Assembly: GCA_052117605.1 (NCBI GenBank)
Contig: JBQKIT010000003.1
Direction: 5' to 3' (one strand)
Origin: CAG-791 sp000431495
GTDB taxonomy: Bacteria; Bacillota; Clostridia; Lachnospirales; Lachnospiraceae
Length of the DNA: 64,000 nucleotides
Part shown: piece after piece, positions 8,800-17,079 of the stretch
Position numbering within the stretch: position 1 is the first letter of the stretch
Layout of the letters: the number at the start of each line of letters is the position of its first letter
The notes under the pieces: generated by a model
What the model was told of the DNA's origin: nothing
The model's input: the letters and a program-made list of their open reading frames with translations, nothing else
Databases searched by the model: none
Made by a program: the position numbers and the translations under genes

Positions 8800-9876
8800 A
8801 TGATTCGTGCTGGTATTATAGGAGCAACCGGTTATGCGGGGGCTGAAATTCTTCGGATTCTTGCGGTTCATCCGAATGTAGAGGTGAAATGGATTGGATC
8901 CAGAAGCTATGCGGATCAGAAGATCGCTTCCGTATATGGAAATTTGTTCCATGTTGTGGATCTTTCCTTAATCAATGATGATACCGAGCAGATGAAGAAG
9001 GAAATTCTGAAGCTGGCAGATGAGGTCGATGTTATTTTTACCGCAACGCCCCAGGGAGCCTGTGCGGGACTTGTGAGCAGGGAACTTCTGGAGAAGGTTA
9101 AGATCATCGACATGTCCGCGGACTTCCGCCTGAAGGATGTCTCTGTTTATGAGGCCTGGTATAAAATCCATCATGCTTCGCCGGAGTTTCTTCCGGAAGC
9201 GGTGTATGGACTGGTGGAAATCAACCGGAAGGATATTCCGTCTGCAAGACTTCTGGCAAATCCGGGCTGCTATACGACCTGTTCGATTCTGACGGCGTAT
9301 CCTCTGGTGGAGGCCGGGCTGATTGATACCGATACGCTGATTGTGGATGCGCTTTCCGGTGTCTCCGGAGCGGGAAGAGGTGCAAAGACGGCAAACCTCT
9401 ACTGCGAGGTCAACGAGAGTGCCAAGCCTTACGGCGTTGCCAGTCACCGTCATACGCCGGAAATCGAAGAGCAGCTTTCGTATGCATGCGGACATCCGGT
9501 CACGATCAATTTCACTCCTCATCTTGTGCCGATGAACCGCGGCATTCTGGTGACCGAATATGCTTCCCTGATCCGGAAAAAGGACGGCACGCTTCCGTCG
9601 GAGGAGGAGCTTTTGGAGGTATATGAAAAGCGCTACGGAAACGAACGCTTTATCCGGATCCTTCCGGCAGGCCAGTATCCGGAAACCCGGTTTGTGGAGG
9701 GAAGCAACTATGTGGACATCAGCCTGAAGGTGGACGGAAGAACCGGCCGCGTCATTATGATGGGAGCCATCGACAACATGGGGAAGGGATCCGCAAGTCA
9801 GGCAGTGCAGAATATGAATCTCATGTTCGGCCTTCCGGAGGAAACGGCCATCAGCCTTCCTGCGATGATGCCGTAA
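8800..9876 (+). CDS. argC: N-acetyl-gamma-glutamyl-phosphate reductase
   Basis: Third step of arginine synthesis: NADPH-dependent reduction of N-acetylglutamyl phosphate to the semialdehyde. 358 residues. The N-terminal GATGYAGAE is the dinucleotide-binding loop; ANPGCYTT contains the catalytic Cys; the HRHTPEIEEQL segment has the expected His. Start ATG follows AAAGGACAGAGAG. It is first in the operon argC-GNAT-argJ-argB-argD, under the ARG-box-containing promoter region, and ends 18 bases before the acetyltransferase gene. Confidence 0.97.
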   Translation: MIRAGIIGATGYAGAEILRILAVHPNVEVKWIGSRSYADQKIASVYGNLFHVVDLSLINDDTEQMKKEILKLADEVDVIFTATPQGACAGLVSRELLEKVKIIDMSADFRLKDVSVYEAWYKIHHASPEFLPEAVYGLVEINRKDIPSARLLANPGCYTTCSILTAYPLVEAGLIDTDTLIVDALSGVSGAGRGAKTANLYCEVNESAKPYGVASHRHTPEIEEQLSYACGHPVTINFTPHLVPMNRGILVTEYASLIRKKDGTLPSEEELLEVYEKRYGNERFIRILPAGQYPETRFVEGSNYVDISLKVDGRTGRVIMMGAIDNMGKGSASQAVQNMNLMFGLPEETAISLPAMMP

Positions 9877-9894
9877 GCGGAGGAAGAGCGGAAG

Positions 9895-10359
9895 ATGGAA
9901 GGAAGGATACAGATTCGTCCGATGCGCATGGAGGACTATGATGAGGTGCATGCCCTCTGGATGACCATTCAGGGTTTTGGAATCCGTTCTCTGGACGATG
10001 GACGTGAGGATGTGGAACGCTTTATCCGCAGGAACCCGGAGACCTCCGTTGTTGCGGTTTCGGGCGGCGCCATTGTCGGCTCCATTCTGTGCGGAAGTGA
10101 CGGAAGACAGGGAACGCTGTATCATGTCTGCGTTTCCAAAGAGCACCGGAGGCTTGGCATCGGCCGACAGATGGTCGGATATTGCATGAAGGAGCTTCGC
10201 GACATGGGGATCAACAAGGTGTCGCTGGTTGCCTTTACCAGCAACCAGATCGGAAATGCCTTCTGGAACAGCATCGGATGGAAAAAACGGGAAGATTTCT
10301 ATTATTATGATTTTATTCTGAACGAGAAGAACATCACCAGTTTTATCGGGCAGGCATAA
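9895..10359 (+). CDS. GNAT-family N-acetyltransferase in the arg operon
   Basis: 154 residues with the GNAT fold. The acetyl-CoA binding pyrophosphate loop is at RRLGIGRQM (about 84-92); the preceding strand is TLYHVCVS and the C-terminal NAFWNSIGWKKRED is a typical beta-6/7 segment. It sits between argC and argJ with close spacing, so a role tied to arginine metabolism is plausible, for example as a small N-acetylglutamate synthase priming the cycle. That is inference: argJ in the same operon already recycles acetyl groups, and the GNAT substrate cannot be read from sequence. GGAGGAAGAG precedes the start. Confidence 0.85.
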   Translation: MEGRIQIRPMRMEDYDEVHALWMTIQGFGIRSLDDGREDVERFIRRNPETSVVAVSGGAIVGSILCGSDGRQGTLYHVCVSKEHRRLGIGRQMVGYCMKELRDMGINKVSLVAFTSNQIGNAFWNSIGWKKREDFYYYDFILNEKNITSFIGQA

Positions 10360-10411
10360 GACAGAGTTACCTCTGCTTTGAGATCTGCGGAGGAAGGAAA
10401 GGACGGAGAAG

Positions 10412-11638
10412 ATGAAACAGATCAAGGGAGGCGTCACTGCAGCACAGGGCTTTTATGCGGCAGCGGCAGCAGCAGGGATCAAGTACGAAGGACGGACGGA
10501 CATGGCACTTGTGTACAGCAAGGAGCCCTGTGTCGCTGCCGGAACCTTTACGTCAAATGTGGTGAAGGCGGCGCCGGTTCTGTGGGATCGCAGCATTGTC
10601 CGGGAGAGTCTGGAGAAGGTACAGGCAGTTGTTGTGAATTCCGGCATTGCCAACGCCTGCACCGGACGCGAGGGTCTGAAAATCTGTGAGGAGACCGCGA
10701 AGGAAGCGGGACGTGTCCTTGGAATTCCGGAGCGTTCGGTTCTGATCGGATCGACCGGTGTAATCGGGATGCAGATTCCGATGGACCGCGTAAAGAAGGG
10801 AATTGCGGAGCTTGCATCGTCAAAGGCAGAGACGCTGGAAGCGGGAGAAGCTGCTTCGCGGGCCATTATGACTACGGATACCCACAACAAGCAGGCAGCG
10901 GTTTCGCTGGAGCTTTCCGGTAAAACCGTGACGCTTGGCGGCATGTCCAAGGGCTCCGGCATGATTCATCCGGGGATGTGTACCATGCTTGCCTTTCTGA
11001 CCACAGATGCTGCCATTGAAAAGAATCTTCTTCAGAAGGCAGTCTCGGAGGTCGTGAACGAGACATTCAACATGATTTCCGTAGACGGAGACATGTCTAC
11101 CAATGATACTCTCCTTGTTCTTGCAAACGGTCTTGCGGGAAACGAAGAGATCCGGGAAGAAAATGAAGCATATGAAGCCTTTAAGGAGGCACTTTTCTTC
11201 GTATGCCGGGAGCTTGCCATGGAGATGGCAGGAGACGGTGAGGGCGCAACCAAGCTCATTGAGTCACAGGTTGTCCACGCGGATACGAAGGAGCATGCAA
11301 GGATCCTTGCAAAGGCAGTCATTCAGTCCAATCTGACCAAGGCGGCGATTTTCGGGAAAGATGCCAACTGGGGACGTGTCCTCTGTGCTCTCGGGTATTC
11401 CGGAGTTTCCTTTGACCCGGAAAAGGTGGATCTGTACTTTGAAGCGGACGGGAAGAAGATGCTGATTTTTACAGACGGAAGTGCGGCAGATTATTCCGAG
11501 GAAGAGGCGGCAAAGCTCCTTGGCAGCAGCAAGGTGGTGATTCTCTCCGACATGCATATGGGAGAAGAAGCTGCCACAGCCTGGGGGTGTGATCTCACCT
11601 ATGACTATGTGAAGATCAACGCGGATTACCGCTCCTGA
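10412..11638 (+). CDS. argJ: Glutamate N-acetyltransferase / ornithine acetyltransferase
   Basis: Transfers the acetyl group from N-acetylornithine to glutamate; many members also use acetyl-CoA. 408 residues. The precursor self-cleaves before a conserved Thr: here the motif is GMCTMLAFLTTDA, with Cys190 before the nucleophile Thr191 where many homologues have Ala. Cleavage would give chains of about 190 and 218 residues. GSTGVIG and TTDTHNK are further family marks. Ends with an ArgJ-typical INADYRS. Whether it is mono- or bifunctional cannot be told from this alone. SD GGAAAGGACGGAG. Confidence 0.96.
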   Translation: MKQIKGGVTAAQGFYAAAAAAGIKYEGRTDMALVYSKEPCVAAGTFTSNVVKAAPVLWDRSIVRESLEKVQAVVVNSGIANACTGREGLKICEETAKEAGRVLGIPERSVLIGSTGVIGMQIPMDRVKKGIAELASSKAETLEAGEAASRAIMTTDTHNKQAAVSLELSGKTVTLGGMSKGSGMIHPGMCTMLAFLTTDAAIEKNLLQKAVSEVVNETFNMISVDGDMSTNDTLLVLANGLAGNEEIREENEAYEAFKEALFFVCRELAMEMAGDGEGATKLIESQVVHADTKEHARILAKAVIQSNLTKAAIFGKDANWGRVLCALGYSGVSFDPEKVDLYFEADGKKMLIFTDGSAADYSEEEAAKLLGSSKVVILSDMHMGEEAATAWGCDLTYDYVKINADYRS

Positions 11639-11690
11639 CAGGAAAAGTGTCAGAGGACGGAAAACGCAGTTTCAGGAAAGGACAGATATC

Positions 11691-12593
11691 ATGATGGATC
11701 AGGGTCTGGACGAAGCGCAGAAAAAAGCAGAGGTGTTGATCGAGGCACTTCCTTATATTCAGAAATTTAACCGCAAGATTATTGTGGTCAAGTACGGCGG
11801 ATCGGCAATGAGCGATGAAGAGCTGCAGAGGCATGTCATTCAGGATGTGACATTGTTAAAGCTTGTCGGCTTTAAGCCCATCATTGTGCACGGCGGCGGC
11901 AAGGCCATCTCTTCCTGGGTCAGAAAGACCGGAAAAGAGGCACAGTTTATCAACGGACTTCGTGTGACTGACAAGGAAACGATGGAGATAGCGGAGATGG
12001 TACTGGGCCGTGTGTCCAAGAACCTTGTGACCATGGTGGAGGAGCTCGGCGTCAAGGCGGTCGGAATCTCCGGCAAGGATTCTGCAATGCTCAAGGTGAA
12101 GAAACGCCTTTCCGGTGGGCAGGATATCGGCTATGTCGGTGAAATCACCAAGGTGGATCCGAAGATTCTTTTCGATATGATGGATCATGATTATCTTCCG
12201 ATTGTGGCACCGATCGGCCTGGATGATCAGTTTGAAACCTACAACATCAATGCGGACGAGGCAGCCTGTGCGATTGCAAAGGCGGTCGGAGCGGACAAGC
12301 TGGTCTATCTCACGGATGTCGAGGGACTGTACCGGGATTTTGAAGACAAATCGTCGTTCATCTCCAGAATCAGCGTGACGGAAGCGGAGGAGCTGATTGC
12401 GGACGGAATGATCGGAGGAGGCATGCTGCCGAAGCTGTCGAACTGCACGGACGCTGTGCGGGGAGGAGTAAAAAGAGTACACATCCTGGACGGACGTGTT
12501 CCGCACAGCATTCTTCTGGAAATCTTTACGAACAAGGGAAATGGAACGATGTTCTATGACGATTCCGACGGCCTTGAGGACATCGGACATTGA
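11691..12593 (+). CDS. argB: Acetylglutamate kinase
   Basis: Phosphorylates N-acetylglutamate, the committed step. 300 residues of the amino-acid kinase fold. KYGGSAM (near 30) and IVHGGGKAIS (near 63) bind ATP and substrate; INADEAACAIA and GGMLPKL are conserved late motifs. Two adjacent ATG codons are possible starts; AGGAAAGGACAG lies upstream. In bacteria that use the cyclic pathway with ArgJ, this enzyme is usually the arginine-feedback target, and its length with an N-terminal helix of about 20 residues fits the arginine-sensitive type (inference). Confidence 0.97.
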   Translation: MMDQGLDEAQKKAEVLIEALPYIQKFNRKIIVVKYGGSAMSDEELQRHVIQDVTLLKLVGFKPIIVHGGGKAISSWVRKTGKEAQFINGLRVTDKETMEIAEMVLGRVSKNLVTMVEELGVKAVGISGKDSAMLKVKKRLSGGQDIGYVGEITKVDPKILFDMMDHDYLPIVAPIGLDDQFETYNINADEAACAIAKAVGADKLVYLTDVEGLYRDFEDKSSFISRISVTEAEELIADGMIGGGMLPKLSNCTDAVRGGVKRVHILDGRVPHSILLEIFTNKGNGTMFYDDSDGLEDIGH

Positions 12594-12617
12594 CGGAAAA
12601 CGCCGCAGGAGGAAATC

Positions 12618-13826
12618 ATGGCAGAGAATAAGATGACAGCGTTGATCGAAGAGGCAGAGCGGGATCTTCTGCACACATATAACCGGTACCAGATTGTCCT
12701 GGACCACGGAGACGGCGTTTATCTGTATGATGTCAACGGGAAGAGATATCTGGATTTTGTGGCAGGAATCGCTGTATTTGCACTTGGCTACAACAATAAA
12801 GAGTACAACGATGCGCTGAAGGCGCAGATTGACAGGATTCTTCATACCTCGAACTATTTTTACAATGAGCCGGCCATTCTGGCAGCAAAGGCTTTGAAGG
12901 AAGTGTCCGGAATGGACCGTGTCTTTTTTACGAACAGCGGCGCAGAAGCCGTGGAGGGTGCACTGAAGGCTGCCATGAAGCATGCCTTCCTGAAAAAGGG
13001 CGGAGACAGGCAGGAGATCATTGCAATGAATCATTCCTTCCATGGGAGGACCTATGGAGCGCTGTCGGTGACGGGAAATGCACACTATCGTGAGGCGTTT
13101 GGAGAAATGCCCTGCCGCGTGCGTTTTGCCTCGTATAATGATCTGGCTTCCGTGAAGGCACTGATCGGTCCGGAAACTGCAGGAATTATTCTTGAGACCG
13201 TGCAGGGCGAAGGAGGACTTGTGCCTGCTACGGCGGAATTTCTTTCCGGGGTCCGCAGGCTCTGCGATGAGAATGGAATTCTGATGATTCTGGATGAGGT
13301 GCAGTGCGGCATGGGACGTACCGGCAGCATGTATGCCTGGCAGAAATTCGGCGTGAAACCGGATATTATGACGACGGCAAAGGCACTTGGCTGCGGCGTT
13401 CCGGTCGGAGCCTTCCTTCTTACGGAGGAGGTTGCAGCCTCCAGTCTTGCTGCGGGAGATCATGGGACGACCTACGGAGGAAATCCGTTTGCGGCGGCTG
13501 CGGTCTGCAAGGTCCTTGAACTCTATCGGAAACAAAATATAATAGAGCATGTGCAGGAGGTTTCTCCTTATCTTGAGGAGAAGCTGAATGAGCTTGCCGG
13601 AAAATATGACTGCATTCTGGAACGCAGAGGAAGCGGTCTGATGCAGGGACTTGTTTTTGATCGTCCTGTGGCACCTGTTATCACAAAGGCCATGGAGAAT
13701 GGCCTGATACTGATCAATGCCGGCAGCGATATTCTGCGATTTGTTCCGCCGCTCATCATAACGAAGGAGAACATTGATGAGATGATCGGAATTCTGGAGC
13801 CGGTGATTGCGTCCCTTTCTTCATGA
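12618..13826 (+). CDS. argD: Acetylornithine aminotransferase
   Basis: PLP-dependent class III aminotransferase, 402 residues, converting N-acetylglutamate semialdehyde to N-acetylornithine with glutamate. Signature features: TNSGAEAVEGALKAA, NHSFHGRTYGALS, the ILDEVQCGMGRTG motif, and TTAKALGCGVPVGA with the PLP lysine; THGTTYGGNP-type loop appears as DHGTTYGGNP. It is the last arg gene; 24 bases separate it from argB. SD GCAGGAGGAA. A weak hairpin (GGGAAAA/TTTTCCC, 13836-13860) without a T-tract follows. Confidence 0.96.
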   Translation: MAENKMTALIEEAERDLLHTYNRYQIVLDHGDGVYLYDVNGKRYLDFVAGIAVFALGYNNKEYNDALKAQIDRILHTSNYFYNEPAILAAKALKEVSGMDRVFFTNSGAEAVEGALKAAMKHAFLKKGGDRQEIIAMNHSFHGRTYGALSVTGNAHYREAFGEMPCRVRFASYNDLASVKALIGPETAGIILETVQGEGGLVPATAEFLSGVRRLCDENGILMILDEVQCGMGRTGSMYAWQKFGVKPDIMTTAKALGCGVPVGAFLLTEEVAASSLAAGDHGTTYGGNPFAAAAVCKVLELYRKQNIIEHVQEVSPYLEEKLNELAGKYDCILERRGSGLMQGLVFDRPVAPVITKAMENGLILINAGSDILRFVPPLIITKENIDEMIGILEPVIASLSS

Positions 13827-13899
13827 AGACCATGGGGAAAATGACAGACGCGTTTTCCCTTAACAGGCCGCGAAGAAACCCGCGGCGCAGGTGAATGAT

Positions 13900-15267
13900 T
13901 TGAATGTAAAAACCAGACTTCTTTCTGTGCTGACCGTACTCGTTCTGCTTGGCGGTCTTGTTTATGTGGCAATCCGCGGCGGCGAGAATGCGGGAAGCAG
14001 CTCGGAGCTTTTGTTTTCGCGCAGAAAGACCATTGATCTGTGGTATACCGATGATTCCTTGACGGATTATCTCAAGAGCGTCTGCGTTGCGTACACGGAT
14101 TCGCAGAGTGATTACCGTGTGGAGCCGACCCTGATTGACGACACCGATTATCTGCAGAAGATCTATGAGGCTTCGGTGTCCGGAGAGGATTATCCGGACG
14201 TGTTTCTTGCCGGAAATGATCTTCTGGAGAGGCTGTGGCTGACCGGTCTTGCAACACAGGTTCAGGATGAGACGCATTTTTCCGGGAACCGGTTCTTCTG
14301 TCAGCCGGCACTGGACGCCGTGACCTATCAGGGAAAGACCATTGCTTATCCGATGAGCTTCGAAGCGGCGGCATTTCTGTATAACGAGGATTATCTGCAG
14401 TCGATGGCAAACGCGGCAGGGAAAAGCCTGGAGGATACGGTTCCGCGCACCATGGTGGATGTCATTACGCTTGCGAATGATTACGACGCGCCGGACAATG
14501 TATCTTCCGTTCTGAAGTGGGATGTCGGAGATATTTTCTACAATTACTGCTTCCTTGGCAATTACATGGATATTGGCGGTGCATGCGGTGATGATACCAG
14601 CCAGCTGCATGTTTACAATCAGCAGCTGATTTCCTGTCTTCAGGTTTATCAGCAGCTGAATCAGTTCTTCTCCATCGATTCTTCCTCCGATGGATATGAC
14701 AGCGTGATTCAGGATTTTGCAGCCGGGAAAATCGTATTTACGCTGGCAACATCCGACTCGGTTTCGAAGATTGCAAAGTACTGCAAGGAGAACGGCACGA
14801 CCCTGAACTATGGCGTGACCAGCATTCCGGATCTGACCGGGGACCTGAAATCAAAGACGCTGTCGATTACGAACTGCCTTGTTGTGAATGGCTATTCGGA
14901 TCAGCAGGAGGCAGCCAATGCCTTCTGTCAGTATCTGTTGTTCTCCGGCATGGAGCATTTCTTTGATCTGACAGGGAAGGCACCTGCGGCAGCGGGATAT
15001 TCGTTCAGCGACGAGCATATGAATGGCTTCTATGATGCCTATACGGATTCGGCACCGATCACGAAGCTTCGTTCTGCCTCGAATTTCTGGATGCTTCTGG
15101 AGAATACCTTCTCACAGGTCTGGGACGGAGAAGATCCGAACGAGCAGCTGCGGCAGCTGTGTCAGCAGCTTCTTATCCAGATGACGGGACAGGACAACGT
15201 GCAGGTGGAGACAATTTCCAACCCGGCTTATGTGGACATTCGTTCCGAGCTGCAGGGAGGAGAATAA
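13900..15267 (+). CDS. Membrane-anchored extracellular solute-binding protein
   Basis: About 455 residues, resembling family 1 (sugar-type) ABC substrate-binding proteins. An N-terminal hydrophobic helix (RLLSVLTVLVLLGGLVYVAI) has no lipobox cysteine, so it is probably a membrane anchor. Family-like patterns include TIDLWYTDD, EDYPDVFLAGNDLLERL, TIAYPMSFEAAAFLYNEDYL and a C-terminal ANAFCQYLLF. The start is ambiguous: GTG at 13891 has almost no SD, while TTG at 13900 has AGGTGA five bases upstream, so I prefer TTG. No permease or ATPase genes are adjacent, so it is an orphan binding protein or a sensor-type protein. It ends in a region of three hairpins. Confidence 0.75.
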   Translation: MNVKTRLLSVLTVLVLLGGLVYVAIRGGENAGSSSELLFSRRKTIDLWYTDDSLTDYLKSVCVAYTDSQSDYRVEPTLIDDTDYLQKIYEASVSGEDYPDVFLAGNDLLERLWLTGLATQVQDETHFSGNRFFCQPALDAVTYQGKTIAYPMSFEAAAFLYNEDYLQSMANAAGKSLEDTVPRTMVDVITLANDYDAPDNVSSVLKWDVGDIFYNYCFLGNYMDIGGACGDDTSQLHVYNQQLISCLQVYQQLNQFFSIDSSSDGYDSVIQDFAAGKIVFTLATSDSVSKIAKYCKENGTTLNYGVTSIPDLTGDLKSKTLSITNCLVVNGYSDQQEAANAFCQYLLFSGMEHFFDLTGKAPAAAGYSFSDEHMNGFYDAYTDSAPITKLRSASNFWMLLENTFSQVWDGEDPNEQLRQLCQQLLIQMTGQDNVQVETISNPAYVDIRSELQGGE

Positions 15268-15312
15268 GAAAGAGGTCTGATGCGGTAAGGGCATGCAAAA
15301 CGGCTCAGCGCA

Positions 15313-15371
15313 TCTCGGATTTACTGCGTAAATCCTCGATGTTTCGGCCAGAGGTCCTTTGGACCTTGGCC
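15313..15371 (+). repeat. Two consecutive palindromic hairpins of unknown role
   Basis: First, GGATTTA-ctgcg-TAAATCC (inside 15313-15342); second, CGGCCAGAGGTCC-ttt-GGACCTTGGCCG (15344-15371), one bulged base. Neither has a T-tract. Together with the terminator that follows they form three hairpins in about 120 bases. They resemble dispersed palindromic elements, but no second copy is visible in this window. Confidence 0.5.
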
Positions 15372-15382
15372 GCATATAAAAA

Positions 15383-15427
15383 GCAGGAGGGAATTCGTTT
15401 GCAAGCAACCGATTCCCTTCTGTTTTT
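15383..15427 (+). terminator. Intrinsic terminator after the solute-binding protein gene
   Basis: CAGGAGGGAAT pairs with ATTCCCTTCTG (one G-T pair) and is followed at once by GTTTTTTAT. The A-run AAAAAGCAG on the 5' side could make it work in both directions. Confidence 0.85.
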
Positions 15428-15450
15428 TATATGTGCTGAGTCGGTTTGCA

Positions 15451-15459
15451 TGGTACAAT
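15451..15459 (+). promoter_or_regulatory. Extended -10 promoter for comEA
   Basis: TGGTACAAT is a good extended -10 element, 62 bases before the comEA ATG; no convincing -35 is seen, which extended -10 promoters tolerate. Confidence 0.4.
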
Positions 15460-15520
15460 ACTTCTGCATGGCGGGGGCCCGGAGAGGCCGCAGACAGCTG
15501 CGGCAGACAGGGAGTCATGT

Positions 15521-16357
15521 ATGAAAGAGAAACATCGTATTCGTTTGCAGCGTCATCATTCCGGAGCGGCTGTGCGGCTTGATTTCCGGGGATGGAAGCA
15601 GAGGGCGGTCGTTCCGTTATTCTTAATGGTGGTTATGATGGCTGCCGCGGCCTGCGGAAAAGAAGAGGTGCTGACGCTTCGGAGCAGTCCGTCTTCTTCC
15701 GAGAACATGACAGCAGAGCGTACAGAGGAAGCTTCCGGTGATTCCGGGCAGCAGGGGTGTGATGACGATGCAGCAGAGCGCACCGGCGCGGCGGAGTCTG
15801 CAGAAGCGGAGAGAAATGACGCAGCGGAATCCGGGAAGAGGGAGCCTCTTTATGTGTACGTCTGCGGCGCCGTGGAGTGTCCGGGCGTATATTCCTTTGA
15901 GGAAGGCGCACGAGTGGTTGATGCAATAGAGGCAGCCGGAGGTCTTTCTGCGGATGCGGACGAAGCCTGTGTCAATCAGGCACGGAAGCTTTCCGATCAG
16001 GATCAGCTCTATATTCGAACGCTGGAAGAGAAGGAGCAGAATACGCAGAAGGAAGAGCTCTCCTCCACAGGATCCTCTCCGGCGGGAAGTGCGTCAGGAA
16101 ACGGTTACGGGCTTTTACGTGCGGAAGGCTCTGCAGGGGCAGAGAACGCAGCGGATGCGAGAATTAATATCAATACGGCTTCACAGAAGGAGCTTACTTC
16201 ACTTCCGGGAATCGGAGATACGAAGGCCGCGGCGATCCTTGCCGACCGGACGGAGAACGGTTTTTATGCGGCACCGGAGGATCTGAAGAGAGTCTCCGGT
16301 ATCGGGGATGCAACCTTTGAGAAGCTAAGGGACAGAATTACAACGGGAAACCCGTAG
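15521..16357 (+). CDS. comEA: ComEA family DNA-binding protein, probable lipoprotein
   Basis: 278 residues. After a basic N-terminal stretch of about 30 residues, a hydrophobic segment ends in MAAAACGK, a loose lipobox, so the protein may be lipid-anchored instead of held by the usual transmembrane helix. A Glu/Ser-rich linker precedes an SLBB domain (YVYVCGAVECPGVYSF, about 108-170). A second low-complexity linker leads to the tandem helix-hairpin-helix DNA-binding region (ININTASQKELTSLPGIGD and LKRVSGIGDATFEKL, about 215-276). Known role of the family: binding transforming DNA outside the membrane for ComEC. Start chosen at ATG 15521 behind CAGGGAG. comEC lies 3.4 kb downstream in the same direction. 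Confidence 0.88.
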   Translation: MKEKHRIRLQRHHSGAAVRLDFRGWKQRAVVPLFLMVVMMAAAACGKEEVLTLRSSPSSSENMTAERTEEASGDSGQQGCDDDAAERTGAAESAEAERNDAAESGKREPLYVYVCGAVECPGVYSFEEGARVVDAIEAAGGLSADADEACVNQARKLSDQDQLYIRTLEEKEQNTQKEELSSTGSSPAGSASGNGYGLLRAEGSAGAENAADARININTASQKELTSLPGIGDTKAAAILADRTENGFYAAPEDLKRVSGIGDATFEKLRDRITTGNP

Positions 16358-16366
16358 GAGGATAAG

Positions 16367-17062
16367 ATGGCAGCCAGAGTGCTGATTGTGGACGATGAGA
16401 AGCTGATTGTAAAGGGAATTCGCTTCAGCCTTGAGAAGGACGACTATGAAGTGGATACGGCCTATGACGGGGGCGAAGCTCTGGAGAAGGCAAAGGAGAA
16501 TACCTACGATGTGATTCTTCTGGATCTGATGCTTCCTGTGATGAACGGGATGGACGTCTGCCGGCAGATCCGCGAGTTTTCGGATGTGCCGATTATCATG
16601 CTGACGGCAAAGGGAGAGGACATGGATAAGATTCTGGGCCTTGAATACGGCGCAGATGACTATATCACGAAGCCGTTCAACATTCTGGAGGTCAAGGCAA
16701 GAATCAAGGCGATTCTCCGCAGAACCAGAGCTGCGAAGAAGAACGTGGAGGAAAACGTCATCGTAAACGGTGATGTAAGGCTTGACAAGGACAATCGCAG
16801 AGTTCAGATCTGCGGGCGTGAAATCAATCTGACCGGAAAGGAATTTGAGCTTCTGGAGTTTCTGGTGGCCAATCCCGGAAAGGTCTACGGAAGAGCGAAG
16901 CTTCTCCAGCTGATCTGGGGAAAGGATTATCCGGGGGATGAACGGACCGTGGATGTTCATGTCCGGAGACTGCGGGAGAAGATTGAGCCGAATCCGTCAG
17001 AGCCTCGTTACGTACAGACGAAATGGGGCGTTGGATACTACTATCAGGGAACTTCGATTTGA
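16367..17062 (+). CDS. OmpR-family response regulator
   Basis: 231 residues. Receiver domain (1-120) with acidic pocket VDDEK, phospho-acceptor Asp53 in LLDLMLP, the T of MLTAKG and the K of TKPF. Winged-helix output domain (about 130-229) with GKEFELLEFLVANPGKV and RTVDVHVRRLREKIE. It is nine bases after comEA (SD GGAGG) and 17 bases before its kinase. Resembles the WalR/PhoB/ResD group; the precise signal and regulon cannot be read from the sequence. Confidence 0.95.
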   Translation: MAARVLIVDDEKLIVKGIRFSLEKDDYEVDTAYDGGEALEKAKENTYDVILLDLMLPVMNGMDVCRQIREFSDVPIIMLTAKGEDMDKILGLEYGADDYITKPFNILEVKARIKAILRRTRAAKKNVEENVIVNGDVRLDKDNRRVQICGREINLTGKEFELLEFLVANPGKVYGRAKLLQLIWGKDYPGDERTVDVHVRRLREKIEPNPSEPRYVQTKWGVGYYYQGTSI

Positions 17063-17079
17063 GGGCAGGGTAGAAATTG

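Noticed and set aside
13836..13860. Terminator after argD
   Set aside because: The GGGAAAA/TTTTCCC stem has an 11-base loop and no T-tract; too weak to call.
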